A DNA stretch of 64,000 bases from Wuchereria bancrofti. Lineage: Eukaryota > Nematoda > Chromadorea > Rhabditida > Onchocercidae. Under the pieces are notes generated by a model. The model did no database searches. It saw only the letters and a list, made by a program, of their open reading frames with translations, and was not told where the DNA came from. Numbering within the stretch: position 1 is the first letter of the stretch; each line of letters opens with the position of its first letter. Of the stretch, positions 50,792-63,050 are shown one piece after another. The DNA is taken from positions 5,347,564-5,411,563 of the forward strand of contig SSBO01000012.1 of assembly GCA_005281725.1 (NCBI GenBank), given 5' to 3'. The position numbers and the translations under genes were made by a program.

Positions 50792-51789
50792 ATGGAGAGG
50801 AAAAAAGAAATCTCGTCAACGGGTCAAATAACTCGTGTTGATGTTAAGTTTGCTTATTTAACAAATGATAAGTATGGAAGTGTGTTCGTTCCACCGTGTT
50901 CAGCCCTTCCAAGAAATTGCCGCAGTGCTGATTTGACCCTTTTTTATAAGGCTGGTGACATCGTTCATTTCACAGCAATACCACAGCAAGGCAAGAACGA
51001 ATGCCAGTGGCTAGCCACAAAGGTACTTCCAAGTTTTCCTCTCAGGTTTGCTGAAACTTATTTTTTAGTGCTTTAGCTGGACCGTGGATGCTTTTAGGCC
51101 TGTTATTAATAGTTTTTTGATAACCAGCAAAACTACTGTAAGTGACCATGAGTAGAGGTTATTTTAATTCAGGTAACACCGTCAGCAAAGAACGACTTGT
51201 ATCAGGCGCCGTGTCGTCAGATCAGCACATTCCAACAGGTACCTCACTTAAATTGAAAACAGTACTTTTAAAGATTCAGTTCATTTTGTCGAGAATGCAT
51301 CAGTAATATCACTTAGAGATTAATATGATTTGAAATCGTAGTTCTCAAATGTTTTATTGCGTATATAATCGCAAGATTTACAGCAAAGATTTTATGAATG
51401 GTTGTTTAGCACCGTAGCTAATCAAATGAGTTTTGTCTTTTTATCGGAAATTGTTGACAGTATTTCAGGTTGTCACAATTACATTAGTAACCGAAACGTA
51501 TGCATATGCCTGCAATGATGAACTAGGTATGGTTTTCATTCCTGGTGCGGCTTTTCAACAATCCGAGGTAATAAAATTGGATAGTTATTTGACTCTTGGT
51601 GACAGCATCATAGTTCGTATTCGTTCACAAGCGCCTAGATGTGGTTGCAATTGGATTGCTGAATATGCCAGCAAAATTACCGCTTTAAATGCTGCTGCAT
51701 CTTCTATACTGAATGTTATCGGTAATGAAAGTTCCTGTAATGATCATATAGAACGAGGTATTTTAATTCATGGCTTCTTATATGCTTAG
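50792..51789 (+). CDS. unrecognised protein with two related ~65-residue domains
   Basis: Exons 50792-51022, 51173-51238 and from 51469, all in phase 0 with good acceptors (taattcag, tatttcag). Domain 1 (about residues 10-77) and domain 2 (about 100-168) share a pattern: VDVKFAYLTNDKYGSVFVPP against VTETYAYACNDELGMVFIPG, then a GD(I/S)I(V)HF/VR strand, and a closing C.W.A element (ECQWLATKV against GCNWIAEYA). The all-beta look suggests an OB-fold or Tudor-like barrel, but I do not recognise the family. The last exon either ends at a donor (gaacgag|gtattt, 51757) and continues, or reads through to TAG at 51787-51789; a 30-nt piece at 51979-52008 would fit the phase of the donor. Single, soluble, probably intracellular. 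Confidence 0.7.
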
Positions 51790-51978
51790 TCATTTTATCA
51801 TTTAAGTTCTCATAGAAATAGGCTCTGTAGAGATTTTTTTAAAGGACTGACAAATCTGTTGTGCTGCCTGAGCATTTAAAAATATTTGGTTCTCTGGTTT
51901 AATAACTTAAATAGAATCACAGTGCGTTTTATCCTTAAATTACGGGCCTGCTCATTTTCATATTTCTATCTTCTTAGA

Positions 51979-53892
51979 AATGATGAGGAAGGAAATACAA
52001 CACACTTGGTAGCCATTTTGATAAAAAGGTAATGGTTACTTTGCTATTATAAAGCTTTGTAACATTGCATATCACTTTAAAAGATGTTGTGATTCACCTT
52101 ATCAAGCTTTTGAGGTAAAGGAATAATTGTGTGGGCAGATCATTTAATGGTTTGCGTGATGAACAATCGCAATGAAAAGGTGATGTGTCCAATTTTAACT
52201 TGGATGGGAGGCAATAACGGCAACCTATTTGCCGAAAGCTTAACCGATGTGGTTGAAGTTGGACAAATGGTTTTTTTTTTTTTTTTTTTTTAGATTGTTA
52301 TTGTGGTTGGAAATAATATTTTGCATTCCTGGAATTATAATGTACTGTGGAAACGATGTTCCTAATTTATGTTGCTTAAAGAATGTGGTAGATCGTTTTG
52401 CCCCGTTTTTTCCCCATTTGAGTAAATTTCATTGTTCATTTAAGTAAGCAAAGGATTTAGTGCAGGAGGTTACACTAGAAACTGAAATTGTATGATCCAA
52501 CTTAGTATTTGATGTCTCTTATTCTACGAAAAACGTAATTCGGTTGTTCATCATCATTGCTAGAGATTTTTCAAGTAAGCGTTTGCAGGTCTTTTATGAA
52601 GCTGTGTTTAGCAATATTGGACTGAGGGCAAAATGGTGGTCTACGAAATTTCCAAGGAAAAATTTTGCGGATTCTTATACGCAAACAGCGCTTACCGTGG
52701 AGCAGATGATTATTCGCTCTATAGAACCTGATATCCTTCAACATTTACAAATGAAAATTCCGAATATAATTAAGCTTGCTAAAAATTTATAGTTCATTAG
52801 GATTTAAAAATTTTTCTGCAGTTAAGTACGTGATTCTGGTACTTAGTTGTCTTTTTTTAATGGCTATAGTTTTTTTTTTTTTTTTTAATCTTAATAATAT
52901 AAGTGGATATGATAGGGACAGTTCTGTGATCCAGATCTCTTTTACTGATGGAATTAACCCTTATGTATTTTAGTCGCATCTGTATTTCACTTGCTCATGC
53001 AGAGCACAGACAAACTTCTCACCAAATGTGTTTTCTGATTGGATTCTCAAGAATTTCTCTTTGACTAAGATTTCTTTCATATGTCATATAATCACACTCG
53101 ATATGATTTTGCGGTATTTCTGAACTCTTAATTCCTAAACATACTTTCATAATGCGGAAATCGCTTTTTGATAGTGTTTACGCTTTATGTTCTATCATTA
53201 AATAAAATGAAATGAACAATACATGCAATACATGAAAGGATGTGTGAGAATGCTATGGTATTAACTTCCAAATATTTTTACAATTATAATTATTTTTATA
53301 GAAAAAAATTTTATCTGGTTATATCCCATTTTTGATGCTTGAAATTACTGGTTTTCTTTCTATTCTCTTTGGTGGTATGGTCTGTTTTATTCTGTTCCTC
53401 ACAGAAAGTGCCGTCTTTGATGTTTTTACTGTTTTTGATTAGTGGTTCTATTTGCACATCATTTGTGAAAATGACTGTAATGTTTGCTTCTAGATATTTT
53501 TACAATTATAAATATGTATTTTTGCTTGGCTGTTCATCGGGGTTAAAATATGTATAAAGCTGTGATAATTTTTTCAAAGGATTTTTGCCTGCGCCTTTTT
53601 GTGGTGTTTGCAGGTTTTGAACGATTGTAGAAATTCTAACGTCTTATTTTTTTTTTTTTTTTTTTGGGAATCAACGTGAGCAGTTATTTTGTTATTTTTG
53701 TCATCTGGTTTTTGAGCGTTGTCCGACGTTGGATTTTATGAAGACTCTGGAGATATAGTAAGCATTTGAAGTAGATTTTCAGTTTATGAACTTCTTTGTG
53801 CAGGTGGAAGTTGCAGATTTTTTATTTAAAGGAGAGGTCTCTTGATGCAGCTAAAGAATTATGCTTTTCTCGTAATAAGAGTAGAAATGTCA
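51979..53892. other. region between two plus-strand genes; possible extra exons
   Basis: Holds poly-T tracts (52270-52292, 52870-52886, 53648-53665) that often precede acceptors. Open pieces follow acceptors at 52588 (about 200 nt) and 53803 (33 nt, VEVADFLFKGE, phase 0 at both ends). The 53803 piece could join the exon from 53893. No full chain to the preceding gene was found. Confidence 0.4.
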
Positions 53893-53913
53893 GGATTTCT
53901 GTACGAAAATAAG

Positions 53914-54235
53914 CATGAAGTTATACCGTGATGATTGTTCGTCGGCTCTTTGTCGTCTGGATGGATGGACTTGTGTGTTTGCTCGGGTCGTATCAACTGA
54001 ACCTCTAGAAGTGGAAGATGCGGCAGGTCGGCTTTTATTAAGCAGAATTGCTGAAGATGTATCTACTGAGGATGTTCACTCTGATGATTATTGTTATCTG
54101 CTGCTAGATACCACTGTTCGACCGATTCGATGCACCCGTATTACTGTTGTACCAGTTGAAATTGCGCCGCTTGCTCACTACCAGCTGAAACTTGTTCGTG
54201 ATTTGGAAGAGAAGCAGTTTAGTTTGCGACTGTAG
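53914..54235 (+). CDS. 106-residue protein, function unknown
   Basis: Single open exon from ATG 53914 to TAG 54235, preceded by an acceptor (aatgtcag, exon from 53893) that could be a spliced-leader or cis site. AATAAA occurs near 54323, the expected distance after the stop, so this is a gene 3' end. The product begins MKLYRDDCSSALCRLDGW, is rich in acidic residues and Leu/Val, and has no signal peptide, membrane segment or known motif; alternating hydrophobic strands suggest a beta-rich fold. Upstream 21 bases are open in the same frame, so it may instead be the last exon of the preceding gene. Base composition is clearly more GC-rich than the flanks, supporting coding. Confidence 0.6.
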
Positions 54236-54322
54236 TTAATCACATGTGTTGTCCCGTTTTGTTAACATATGTTACGTAGTTTCTGGAATCGTGCTATATG
54301 TAATTGCGTGCGAAAAAATGTG

Positions 54323-54328
54323 AATAAA
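54323..54328 (+). terminator. polyadenylation signal AATAAA
   Basis: aataaa in gtgaataaatctt, about 90 bases after the stop of the 106-residue gene. Confidence 0.6.
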
Positions 54329-54634
54329 TCTTATGTAGAATTTTCACTCTTCAGATCATGTTTTTAATTTATGGTCTTGGAGATGTTTTCTGCTAAGTGC
54401 AAATCTGGGTATGCGATGTTTGAGTGGTGGTGTTTTGAATGAACTAAAGAAGTCACGGGATATGGATTTTCATTTTGTAAGACCACACTAGTTTAGTTCC
54501 TTCAATTCTGAAGGAACAAAAAAGTGCGATTGTCGCTTTTCTGAATGTTCCGTGATGTAGGGTTTTCAGTCCCGAAAGAGTTGAGCCTTTCCTGTTTTTA
54601 AGAGTTCGAGCATGGAACTATCCACGGAAATGTG

Positions 54635-54932
54635 TGTTACTAATTAGTTTAATCTGTTCCTTCGTTGAGAGCATTCACAAAACTAAAAACACATTGCTAA
54701 CAAGAGGTTGTTTCGTCATTTGTTTGCGACTTTTTTAAATTCGCAAGTGTGGGTCTTCGACTTTTGAAGCAAAGTAAGCCAAACTTTGAGTTTAAATTGA
54801 GGTTCTTGTCCCATGACATTTGCGAAAGGTTCTATTGCAAAAGTATTTTCTGAAGTGAAACAAACTGCATCCAACCAAAGAAATAGGAAGAAGTGGGTTT
54901 GCATCTGAAGCTACTTATTTTCACAGGAGATT
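54635..54932 (+). repeat. left arm of a ~300-bp inverted repeat
   Basis: Reverse complement of 55408-55705 with roughly four of five bases matching over the aligned length; best block tttttttaaattcgc...tgacat around 54728-54825. It carries an open frame (SVGLRLLKQSKPNFEFKL) broken by TGA near 54852. Confidence 0.85.
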
Positions 54933-55407
54933 TAGCACAATATGGCCTGTTCAGAATAGCTGCAACAATCAAATTTAAAGCACCATTTTAGATTTCGTGG
55001 AAGATGATATGAGAAGACCACTGTACGTCTACTTAGTCATCGTAACAATGAAGGCAGTCTTAATATTAATCAGATTTCATACAACCTTTATGGCTCTGGA
55101 TATTTTACGTATAGTAATAATGCAATTCGGAACCGAACTCAGTAGCTGAGGATTTCCTTATTTTACGTTGTAAACATACCAATATAACCATGATTTTTCG
55201 AGTTAAAATCAGTAGTAATCTTTTGCAGTTAATTCTGGGGAATGCTAGAGATTCATCTGATTTTAATTAGTTTTTATTTATTCTATTACTCGCTAAATAC
55301 ATATTTTCTTCCTGTCAACGACTTTGTTTCGAATCTCATACTTCTCCACAGCTATCCTAAAGAGACTACTGTTATACTGCATTAAAACTGTCACTTATAA
55401 AATATGG

Positions 55408-55705
55408 GTAGTTGTTTATAAAATAAAAGTAACTCAGTTATGAACCTACCTCTCCCTACTTTTAGATGAAGTTTTTTCACTTCAGGATTTCCTTTGCAAT
55501 GGAACTTTTCGCGGATGTCACGGGATAAGAACTTCAATTTAAACTCAAAGTTTGGCTTACTTTGCATCAAAAGTCGAAGACCCACACTCGCGAATTTAAA
55601 AAAGCCGTAAACGAAACGATAAAACAATTTTCCGTCAGCAATGTGTTTTTAGTTTTGTGAATGTTTTCAATGAAGAAACAGATTAAACTAATTAGATTGC
55701 AACAA
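55408..55705 (-). repeat. right arm of the inverted repeat
   Basis: On the minus strand it reads the same frame as the left arm (SVGLRLLMQSKPNFEFKL) and stays open for about 79 codons. The spacer between arms is about 475 bp with no gene seen. Whole unit could be a foldback or MITE-like element, or an inverted duplication of an exon. Confidence 0.85.
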
Positions 55706-56228
55706 TGTTCAAATTCTGCGGAAGCAGCTAATTCATCTTTTCCTGCGCTGACGATTTCACACCGTTCTTAGTCCTGATCTGATCGAGAGCAGAACAACAG
55801 TGAGTGGGTAGATTTTAAATCCAAATAATCACTTCACATTTTTCGGTTGCATTTCGGAAGTTTTAAATGATTAATGGAAAACAAAACAAAAACGTAGTTT
55901 GATTCCTTTATCCCTATATTCTATTTAATAATAGTTAATTTTCTTCATAGCTTCAAATGCTTTCATTCTTAAATCATTTTATCAGTTCACATAAACTTAT
56001 GTTCTATGTAACACATTCAATTTTAATAATACAAATACTAACAATTTTAAAAAACAACTACCAAAATGGCTCTAAAACGACCATTAGGACATATACTGGT
56101 TTTAAAGTATAGTTGATATACTTTAGCGATAGAAATGAAGAGATCAAATGTTTTAAGTACAGTATTTAATCTCCTTCTTAATTTCACTTTTCTGAGAAGA
56201 AATTGATAAAATGCAGAAGAAAGAGTAT

Positions 56229-58406
56229 TCAAAATAAATGAGTACCAATATTCATCAAGAATACATTTTCCCATTTAATACGAGTGGGAAGTATGCGACT
56301 GTGAAAACGATGAATGCGGTTTACTTGTCGTGCCTTATTCAAAAGTTCCTTACAAATCCAGCTATTGCATTCACGCATGAACATTGTTATTGGGATTTGA
56401 TCTGACATCTTATCACTCAGCTTTCGAATCAGACCACTGGAAAATTTACCACTAAGCTTTCTAAAAATCAACTTTAGAAGCTTCTTAAAGACTCTTTTTC
56501 CTTACCCAGCTATTTCGGGAGTATCAGCATAACACTGAAGAATACTGTTGTTGACGGCAATCCCATAACCAATTGGTTGTTGTTTTTCAATGGCTACCAC
56601 ACCTGACACCTGTAATTCGCTTGCATTGTGGACTTAAATAATTTACACAATAGAAGCAATGATATAACGATCTACACGGCTATTGAGGTTGAAAATCAAA
56701 TTCGCTCATTTCCATTCTTTCAGTAAAATAGAACTGAAGATTCAAAAATAACATACTCCGTTTATGTGGTACAAGGATCCCAGATAGTCATGTCGATTCA
56801 TGAAAGTAACGATGGAATCGTACTCAAAGAAATGAAACTCATTTTCAGAATTCAGTTCCATATACGTCACTTCTTCATTTCTTGTCTGCTTATTTGCAAT
56901 AATTGTTTGTAAGCTGGATCTATCATGAAATAATTTAAAAATAAGAAAATAAAAATTGTGATTTATATTTTGAAAAGTCACAGCGGCCTGAAATATATTC
57001 ATTAAGTTATCCTTGTTTTTGAAAAAAAAAAAAAACTTACTTTTCAATGGAGATTTGGAAATAACGTGCTTTATCAGCAACCATAAATCCCATCAAGTCT
57101 CTATAGAGCTGACGAGTTTTCTCAGTACTGAAACAAGTATAACTGTACAAAAGCAAATAACGCTACAACTTATAAATGAAATGTAATTTTTTTTTTTTTT
57201 TGATTTGTTTAGAATAACAATTTTCAAGCAAAGGTTTCTCATTTACGCTTAATTAGAAAACTGTTTTTTCAGTTTCTATCATATGTAAAGCTTTTCCGGC
57301 TTTTATGTGACCCGTGTTGATGAAATAATCGAACGAACAAGTCAGTGTCGTACAAATCGACAGTGATATTTTTGCACACATCCATGTTGCGTGTTTTTAA
57401 CGTGATATCGACTAGCTGTTCGTAAACATGAACAAGTAAATGTTGTTGTTGGCGATCTTCAAATGCGCTGTAATATATCGGCAATCTTGAATAGTCAACA
57501 TCTTTATTCCATACACCGCTGATCTATAAAATTTTTTTAAGGATTTTAAAAAATGGCCAAATGTCTTCGACACCATCAGTCGTCTACCTAATAGTTCGAT
57601 TAGAAAACTGGGACGCTGACCTATATCCTGAATGTAGTTGTTACCAACAACTGAAAACATATTATATTCGGTTTCAGTCATTCTCAAAAATGTCATCGGA
57701 CGTATATTATTTGTTTGATGATGGTACCAAAAATAGTGCAAGAACACGAACAGAGAGAAAACGCACTTTCATGCAACGCTGACGACATTTATCGATCTTA
57801 AGACAATATTTGTCTTGTTCACATTCTTCAATAGTCACTGATTTCATTCCATATTTTAAGTCGCATTTACAGAACATAAGATAAGCCTGTAAGTTTATAT
57901 TTTTTGCACAGGATGAAAGAATCTAAATGGACAATATTTTACCTTAATTGACGACACATTAATCAAAAATTCAGTTTTAAATATAACCAAATACAGTTAA
58001 GCTAATAGATAGTTTTAATTAAATCAAATTTTCCAATTCAGAAAACATTTTCTAACATCAGATTTCAAAGGAAGTATGTAACAGAATTTCGGCTCAGGAA
58101 ACACACTAGTACATTGAGCACACTTTGCACAGATGTTTTTAAAACCTATCAATGCACCTTCTTGAATTGGAGTGACAATTTCAAAATTTACCTGGTTGTT
58201 GGCGCATAAATGCATAGCGCCAGATGCCACAACAGTAGGCAAATTTGTTTCTAAATTGTCCAGAATAGTTACCGTTGCCACGTTCTTTGTATCTGTGAAT
58301 GTCAAATTATTGTTGTCTGGTAAAAAATAATCGCAGAGTAGGTTATGTGAAGGTCCAACACGTTGCACAAACTGATAGAATGATCCAGTTTCGACCATTT
58401 TAAAAT
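56229..58406 (-). CDS. multi-exon gene of unknown function, 5' end uncertain
   Basis: Exons 58406-58192, 57886-57767, 57627-57574, 57523-57312, 57127-57041, 56919-56757, 56609-56506 and 56460-56229 agree in phase at every join, which is strong support. In-frame ATG at 58398 may be the start, or earlier exons exist (58810-58602 is a hydrophobic open stretch after an acceptor). The second exon is Cys-rich (MFCKCDLKYG ... CRQRC), N-glycosylation-type sites occur (NNLT, KNIT), and the middle has PIYYSAFEDRQQQHLLVHV and IGYGIAVNNSILQCYADTPE, suggesting an extracellular or luminal protein with a PAS/Cache-like part. That assignment is a guess. The first exon could also run on past the donor at 58191 as a Cys-rich open stretch to 58024. 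Last exon ends NIGTHLF then TGA. Confidence 0.65.
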
Positions 58407-58601
58407 CTGAGATACCAGTGATGTAGAATCATTTTTGGGCATGTGAAACCGTACAAACGAAATGCCTAAAATTATTGAAGAAGGGTGGATAATTACAAAA
58501 AACCTCTTGCTCTACTGCGATAGACATATTTAAACATTTGCTACACCCTTAATAGTTTACTTTATTTTATTAATGAATCACCGAACCAAACACTGAATCA
58601 C

Positions 58602-58810
58602 TGCCTCCAATATAAGATCAGTAATTCCTTCGACAAGAAGTGATTGGTCTTGGTTATCTGAACAATCGAAAATTCAATCTTTTCTTCCGCATATGGATTG
58701 GGAACTTGCATTCGTAGCAACGAGCATAACAATGTTAATTTTGAAACAAAAAGTAGTAAAGGGAGAATTTTAATCAACAATCTTTTAAGAACAAAAAGCA
58801 GACAAATAGC
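58602..58810 (-). CDS. possible upstream exon with hydrophobic leader
   Basis: Open after acceptor tatgtttag; contains LPLLLFVSKLTLLCSLL, which could be a signal anchor or transmembrane segment. No ATG before the hydrophobic run, and its possible donors do not match the phase of the exon at 58406, so membership in the downstream gene is unproven. Confidence 0.25.
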
Positions 58811-59362
58811 CTAAACATAAACATAGCATTAGGTGGAACAATGGGCAATGATCTCCAGAAAACGCAGTTTTTATATTTTCACATTACTTAAACGAATGTT
58901 GGAATTCACTTCTTGAAGAGAAAAGTGAAAATGTGAGTGGGAGACAAAGAAATGAAACGTGACATTCACTTTTTTAAAGCAATATTTGAATACTCAAAAG
59001 TGGCTGAAGGGATGGTGATAAGTTAGGGGTTGCATTTCGGATAAACTTTTGCTCAGTCATCTTTCAATAAACATGTTTCTGAGTGCAACTATAAATGAAT
59101 AGTTGCAAAAAATTCCCGATATAATTTCAATAGATGATTGTTCGGTAAGGAAGTATTTTGTTAATGACTTCTGTTAGAAAACGTTAAGATATGAATAAAT
59201 AAATATATAACATGAAAAACGTAAACTCAATTATTATAGAATAAAATTGACGTAGTAATGCACAAGCTACTGAGACGTATTTATGGGCGGAAATGATATA
59301 AAGAGTGGCGCAAATTATCCGCAAGAGATTCAGAAATGTTATAGCAAGAAGATGCAGACCTG

Positions 59363-59741
59363 ATGATTGTAACTACCTATACCAAACAAAAAACAAGTGA
59401 GACAACAGCAAGAAAGATCACATTCAAATTGGATCAGCCTCCAAAAGAGAGGGCGTTACTATTACCTCCAATGAGCGGTAATTTATATGAGAATCGTGTA
59501 CTCCATAAAATTTTTCCTTCTCCTCCTCATCCTACCCTTCCCTTTTTTTTCTTTTTCCATAGGTAAGAATAGGACTTTTTCTGGATTGAGGTCATTCAAA
59601 ATTACCAAACAAATTATTCGTATCATCCGCATTACATTATCCATGCTGTTTCGTATCCTAGGAAAGGCGGCTTCCTTCATCGACACTCAGCATAAAACTA
59701 TATTCATTCTTTTTCCTTATTTCTTATCAAAATATTTCTAA
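59363..59741 (+). CDS. 97-residue two-exon membrane-type protein, unknown family
   Basis: Exon 1 59363-59477 and exon 2 59563-59741, joined in phase 1 over an 85-nt intron with donor agcg|gtaatt and an excellent acceptor (tttttccatag). The product starts MIVTTYTKQKTSETTARK, is basic and polar for about 40 residues, then has a basic amphipathic-to-hydrophobic stretch (IIRIIRITLSMLFRILG) and a hydrophobic C-terminus (IFILFPYFLSKYF). A type II or tail-anchored membrane protein would fit. An acceptor-like gatgcag ends five bases before the ATG, compatible with a spliced leader. The gene lies on the strand opposite to its neighbours. Both reading frames overlap minus-strand openings, but those have no splice support. 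Confidence 0.5.
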
Positions 59742-62700
59742 ATGCTTACTCGCCGACATTTTCTTGATTTCTTACTGAGGTTAGTTACAATCATCACACA
59801 ATTAAGAAATAAATTTCACATTTTCTTGACTTTCTCGCGATAATAACATCGGAACATTTTTTCGAATTTGTAAGCACACGGCGTAGAAAATAAGTAATGT
59901 CGCCAAGGAATAAATCAATAGTAAAATACCAAATCAATCTCAAATAGTAGTGAAGTGTGCGAAGAGCTTTGAATATTAGAGCGGGAAGGTTAGAAAAACA
60001 TAGCGAAGGAGTTGCAAATACGTAATAAATTCCAATTGGATCTTAAGGAAGAAAAAAGTGAAAAAAATATGTTGGAAAAAATTGGAAGATTAAGAGAAAT
60101 TTGTTTGTAACTGCAAAGATTATGTCACTCATAAACACCGATCATCTTATAATTTGAGGTAATGTTTTAAAAAAATTTTCTAAGATGAAATTTGAAAATA
60201 TACATGCTCTTCCTCAATGTTTCATCGATCGTAGGTGAATGGAATGAAAAGGTGGGCCATCTGATTGTCAGCATGATAACATTATAGTAAAGTTGTCGAT
60301 TTTATCGTATCCATAGTTGCTGCAGAGATATTATATCTAGATGTTCTCATGATAACAGTTCCATTTCCTATATACTTGCTCATTACTACCAAATATCTTA
60401 ACCTGGAACACTCTCCCCATATCTACTACTATTATGACATTCCTCTTTTCCTTCTGCTACATCCTGATAACCTTTGTAAGAAAGATTTAGCAATACATAG
60501 AAAATAAAAATTTAACAAAATTTAAAAACTTCAAATTTATAATATAATATTTAATTAAAATGTTTCCGCTCAGTTAGACAAACTGTACCATACAATGAGT
60601 ACAGTAGCAACTCCTTTGTGTTTAAAATGCACTTATTAATGTATAGGCGCTTTTAGTGACCAAGCAGAAAATCTAAAATGTTAAAGTTGATTTTTGCAGG
60701 TCTTCAGCATCCGAAGAAAATTTGAAATCCCCAATAAAAGAAAGTTCCAAATTCTTAGCACAGGTCTAAACCAAAAAGTTTTCTGTAATGTTTTTTTATA
60801 TTCTTGTTGACCTTTCTTAAGTCAATTTTCGATAACCTTTTTTATGACTTATAATGTTTGCTAAAGCTATTATCGACAGAAGAAAAAAACGATAACAATA
60901 TGAAAAAACAGAAACATTTAGTTGGATCAATCAATACGGAAGCATTTGGCTGACAACTAATTATTGAGTTTACATGATAAATGTAAGTTGAGGTAGTGAT
61001 AGACGAATTGAGCTCAAAAACTCCACCGTCATCATATTTGCCTATGATTGTGTGAGACGAAGTCAGGTGATTAGTTTCAGGGACATTCATTTGAATCATC
61101 AGTTAATTTAATTCAAAATCCTACCTTCATTATATAAATTATTGACCTTTACTTGCTTTTCAAGACTGAAAGGGGTTTTTGTGACAAATATGTAAAACGA
61201 AATAAGGCAGGTCTCAAATGAAAACGGAATACTCGACATGACTCAACACACTATTAACTTTTTTACATTTGTGTCTGTTCATTGAAAATGATAAATGATA
61301 TAAAATCATTGAGTTGAACATAATGATTTCGTGACAGAAGTTTCTTAAGAACAGTCATTTTTAAATTTGAGTAAAAATGTAATTTGGTTTCTAGCAATTT
61401 AAGCATCTTTAGAACTTCTCAAACGTTGTTCACATTAGTAATTCCTCAAGTTAAGTATTTAACCGTATCAGTGACTATTTTACTCTACTGATCGCTGTTT
61501 TGAAATGTGTTTTGAGCTCACTATTTTGAGATACTTTGAACTCCAAACAATGGTGGGAGCATTCTTTTAAACGGCTAACTTATTTTTCCTACAAAATCTG
61601 GAGATCTGATTTTATTCAAAAAATCTTTTGTTGCCATTTCCTCACAATTTGTACACTTTGAAATAAGCACTTTATTTCTGATGGCATAGAGCAAGGGAAG
61701 ATTCTTTCCTGTCGTTAGCGTGAGAGAATGACTCTCAACGCTTATATATAATTGTAATATGAAGTATTAATTTGTTAGCTTCAAAGTAAAGTTTCCTTTT
61801 ACGTTACGGATGAGTATCATGAACTGAAAAGTCACCTAGACCTTGCTACTGAACATACATTAAAACAAGCCACTGACTGTACTCACTGTCGTAAACTAAC
61901 TAATCGGATGCCTTACTGACAGTAGTTTGCTATTTATGTCATAAACTTTATGTTGAAATTTGTATGAAAAGGAATTATTCACAAAATAGGTTATCAATAT
62001 TTTATGATGAACAGTCGATAAGGCCGCAATAACAGATTTGCAGTTGTAGGCTCTTTTGTCTACCCGTTAACTATTTAAGAGAAGAAAAATCTCAAGTTGT
62101 TAATAATAGCAAACAGCATTAAGCAGCTGTTCCTTTTTAAACCAATTTACTGATAGGTGCCTCTTGAATTCATTGTAATACTAATATTTCAAACTATTGG
62201 TCCTTCTTTCTTCATTCAACATTCTTTTTCGCATATTCGAAACTTCAAAAAAATAAATAAATAAATGTCTAATCTTACTTCAATATTGCTTAGCGCAAGG
62301 CTTTGTTGAATTGAAATTATTCTGAGCAAAGTACCAAATCATTATTAAAGTTAGCCAAGTGATTCTCATTATAAGCTTGGTGGACAATAGTTTTATTCGA
62401 AATCTCGAAATCCTTATGGATGAAACAATAGGGCTTCATAGGCTTTGCTGCAATGATTTGGAACCAGTAACTGCGGAGTAAGAACTGAAGAATTCAACTT
62501 GTACTTACAAACTTACTCTTGCAAATGTTCGATTTCTGCCAATTATTCATTTGCATTATAATGTCGTAAACAAATATTAGTTTATTTCTCAAATTAGGAT
62601 GATGAACAGGGCTGAATAATTCGGAATGTAGAATTTGAGAATTATGGTTTAATAATATACAAATTGCATGTATGGTTCCAAGGTTCACTTCCATGGGATA
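59742..62700. other. mostly non-coding; one weak minus-strand open stretch
   Basis: A minus-strand stretch at 61099-60842 has extracellular-like composition (NETNH-type polar residues, NSS and NAS sites) but no supported splice edges. An aaat run lies near 62248-62265. Nothing else seen. Confidence 0.35.
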
Positions 62701-62806
62701 TAACATAAATTTAATTTAGTTTATGGTTTTTTTCATGATTTTTTTTAATTCATACGAATGTTTAGTGAAATTGTTTCTTTCTGATCTATGAGGCACTTAC
62801 ATTTGC

Positions 62807-62992
62807 TTTTACTTGTTTTATAAAAATGCCACATGGTCTTCAATAAAAATTTGATATATGCACCAAAGACATCAGTCGATGAAGAGTGTTCACTGAATGT
62901 TGTTCTATCAGTATTTGTGGCAAGTGACATTGAGATAGTTATCAGTACTACAGAAGTACATGAAACCGAAGATCGCATAATGAATCGCATAA
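62807..62992 (-). CDS. candidate first exon with signal peptide
   Basis: ATG near 62992/62980 opens MRSSVSCTSVVLITISMSL, a plausible signal peptide, and the frame continues (DVFGAYIKFLLKTMWHFY) to a strong donor agcaaat|gtaagt near 62810. It could be the start of a secreted or membrane protein gene running toward lower coordinates, perhaps the multi-exon gene ending at 56229, but no joining exon was identified. Confidence 0.35.
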
Positions 62993-63050
62993 TGACGCTC
63001 AAATAGTTTATCAGTGATATCTTTTTTTTCTCTTGTTTCATTGATTTCAA

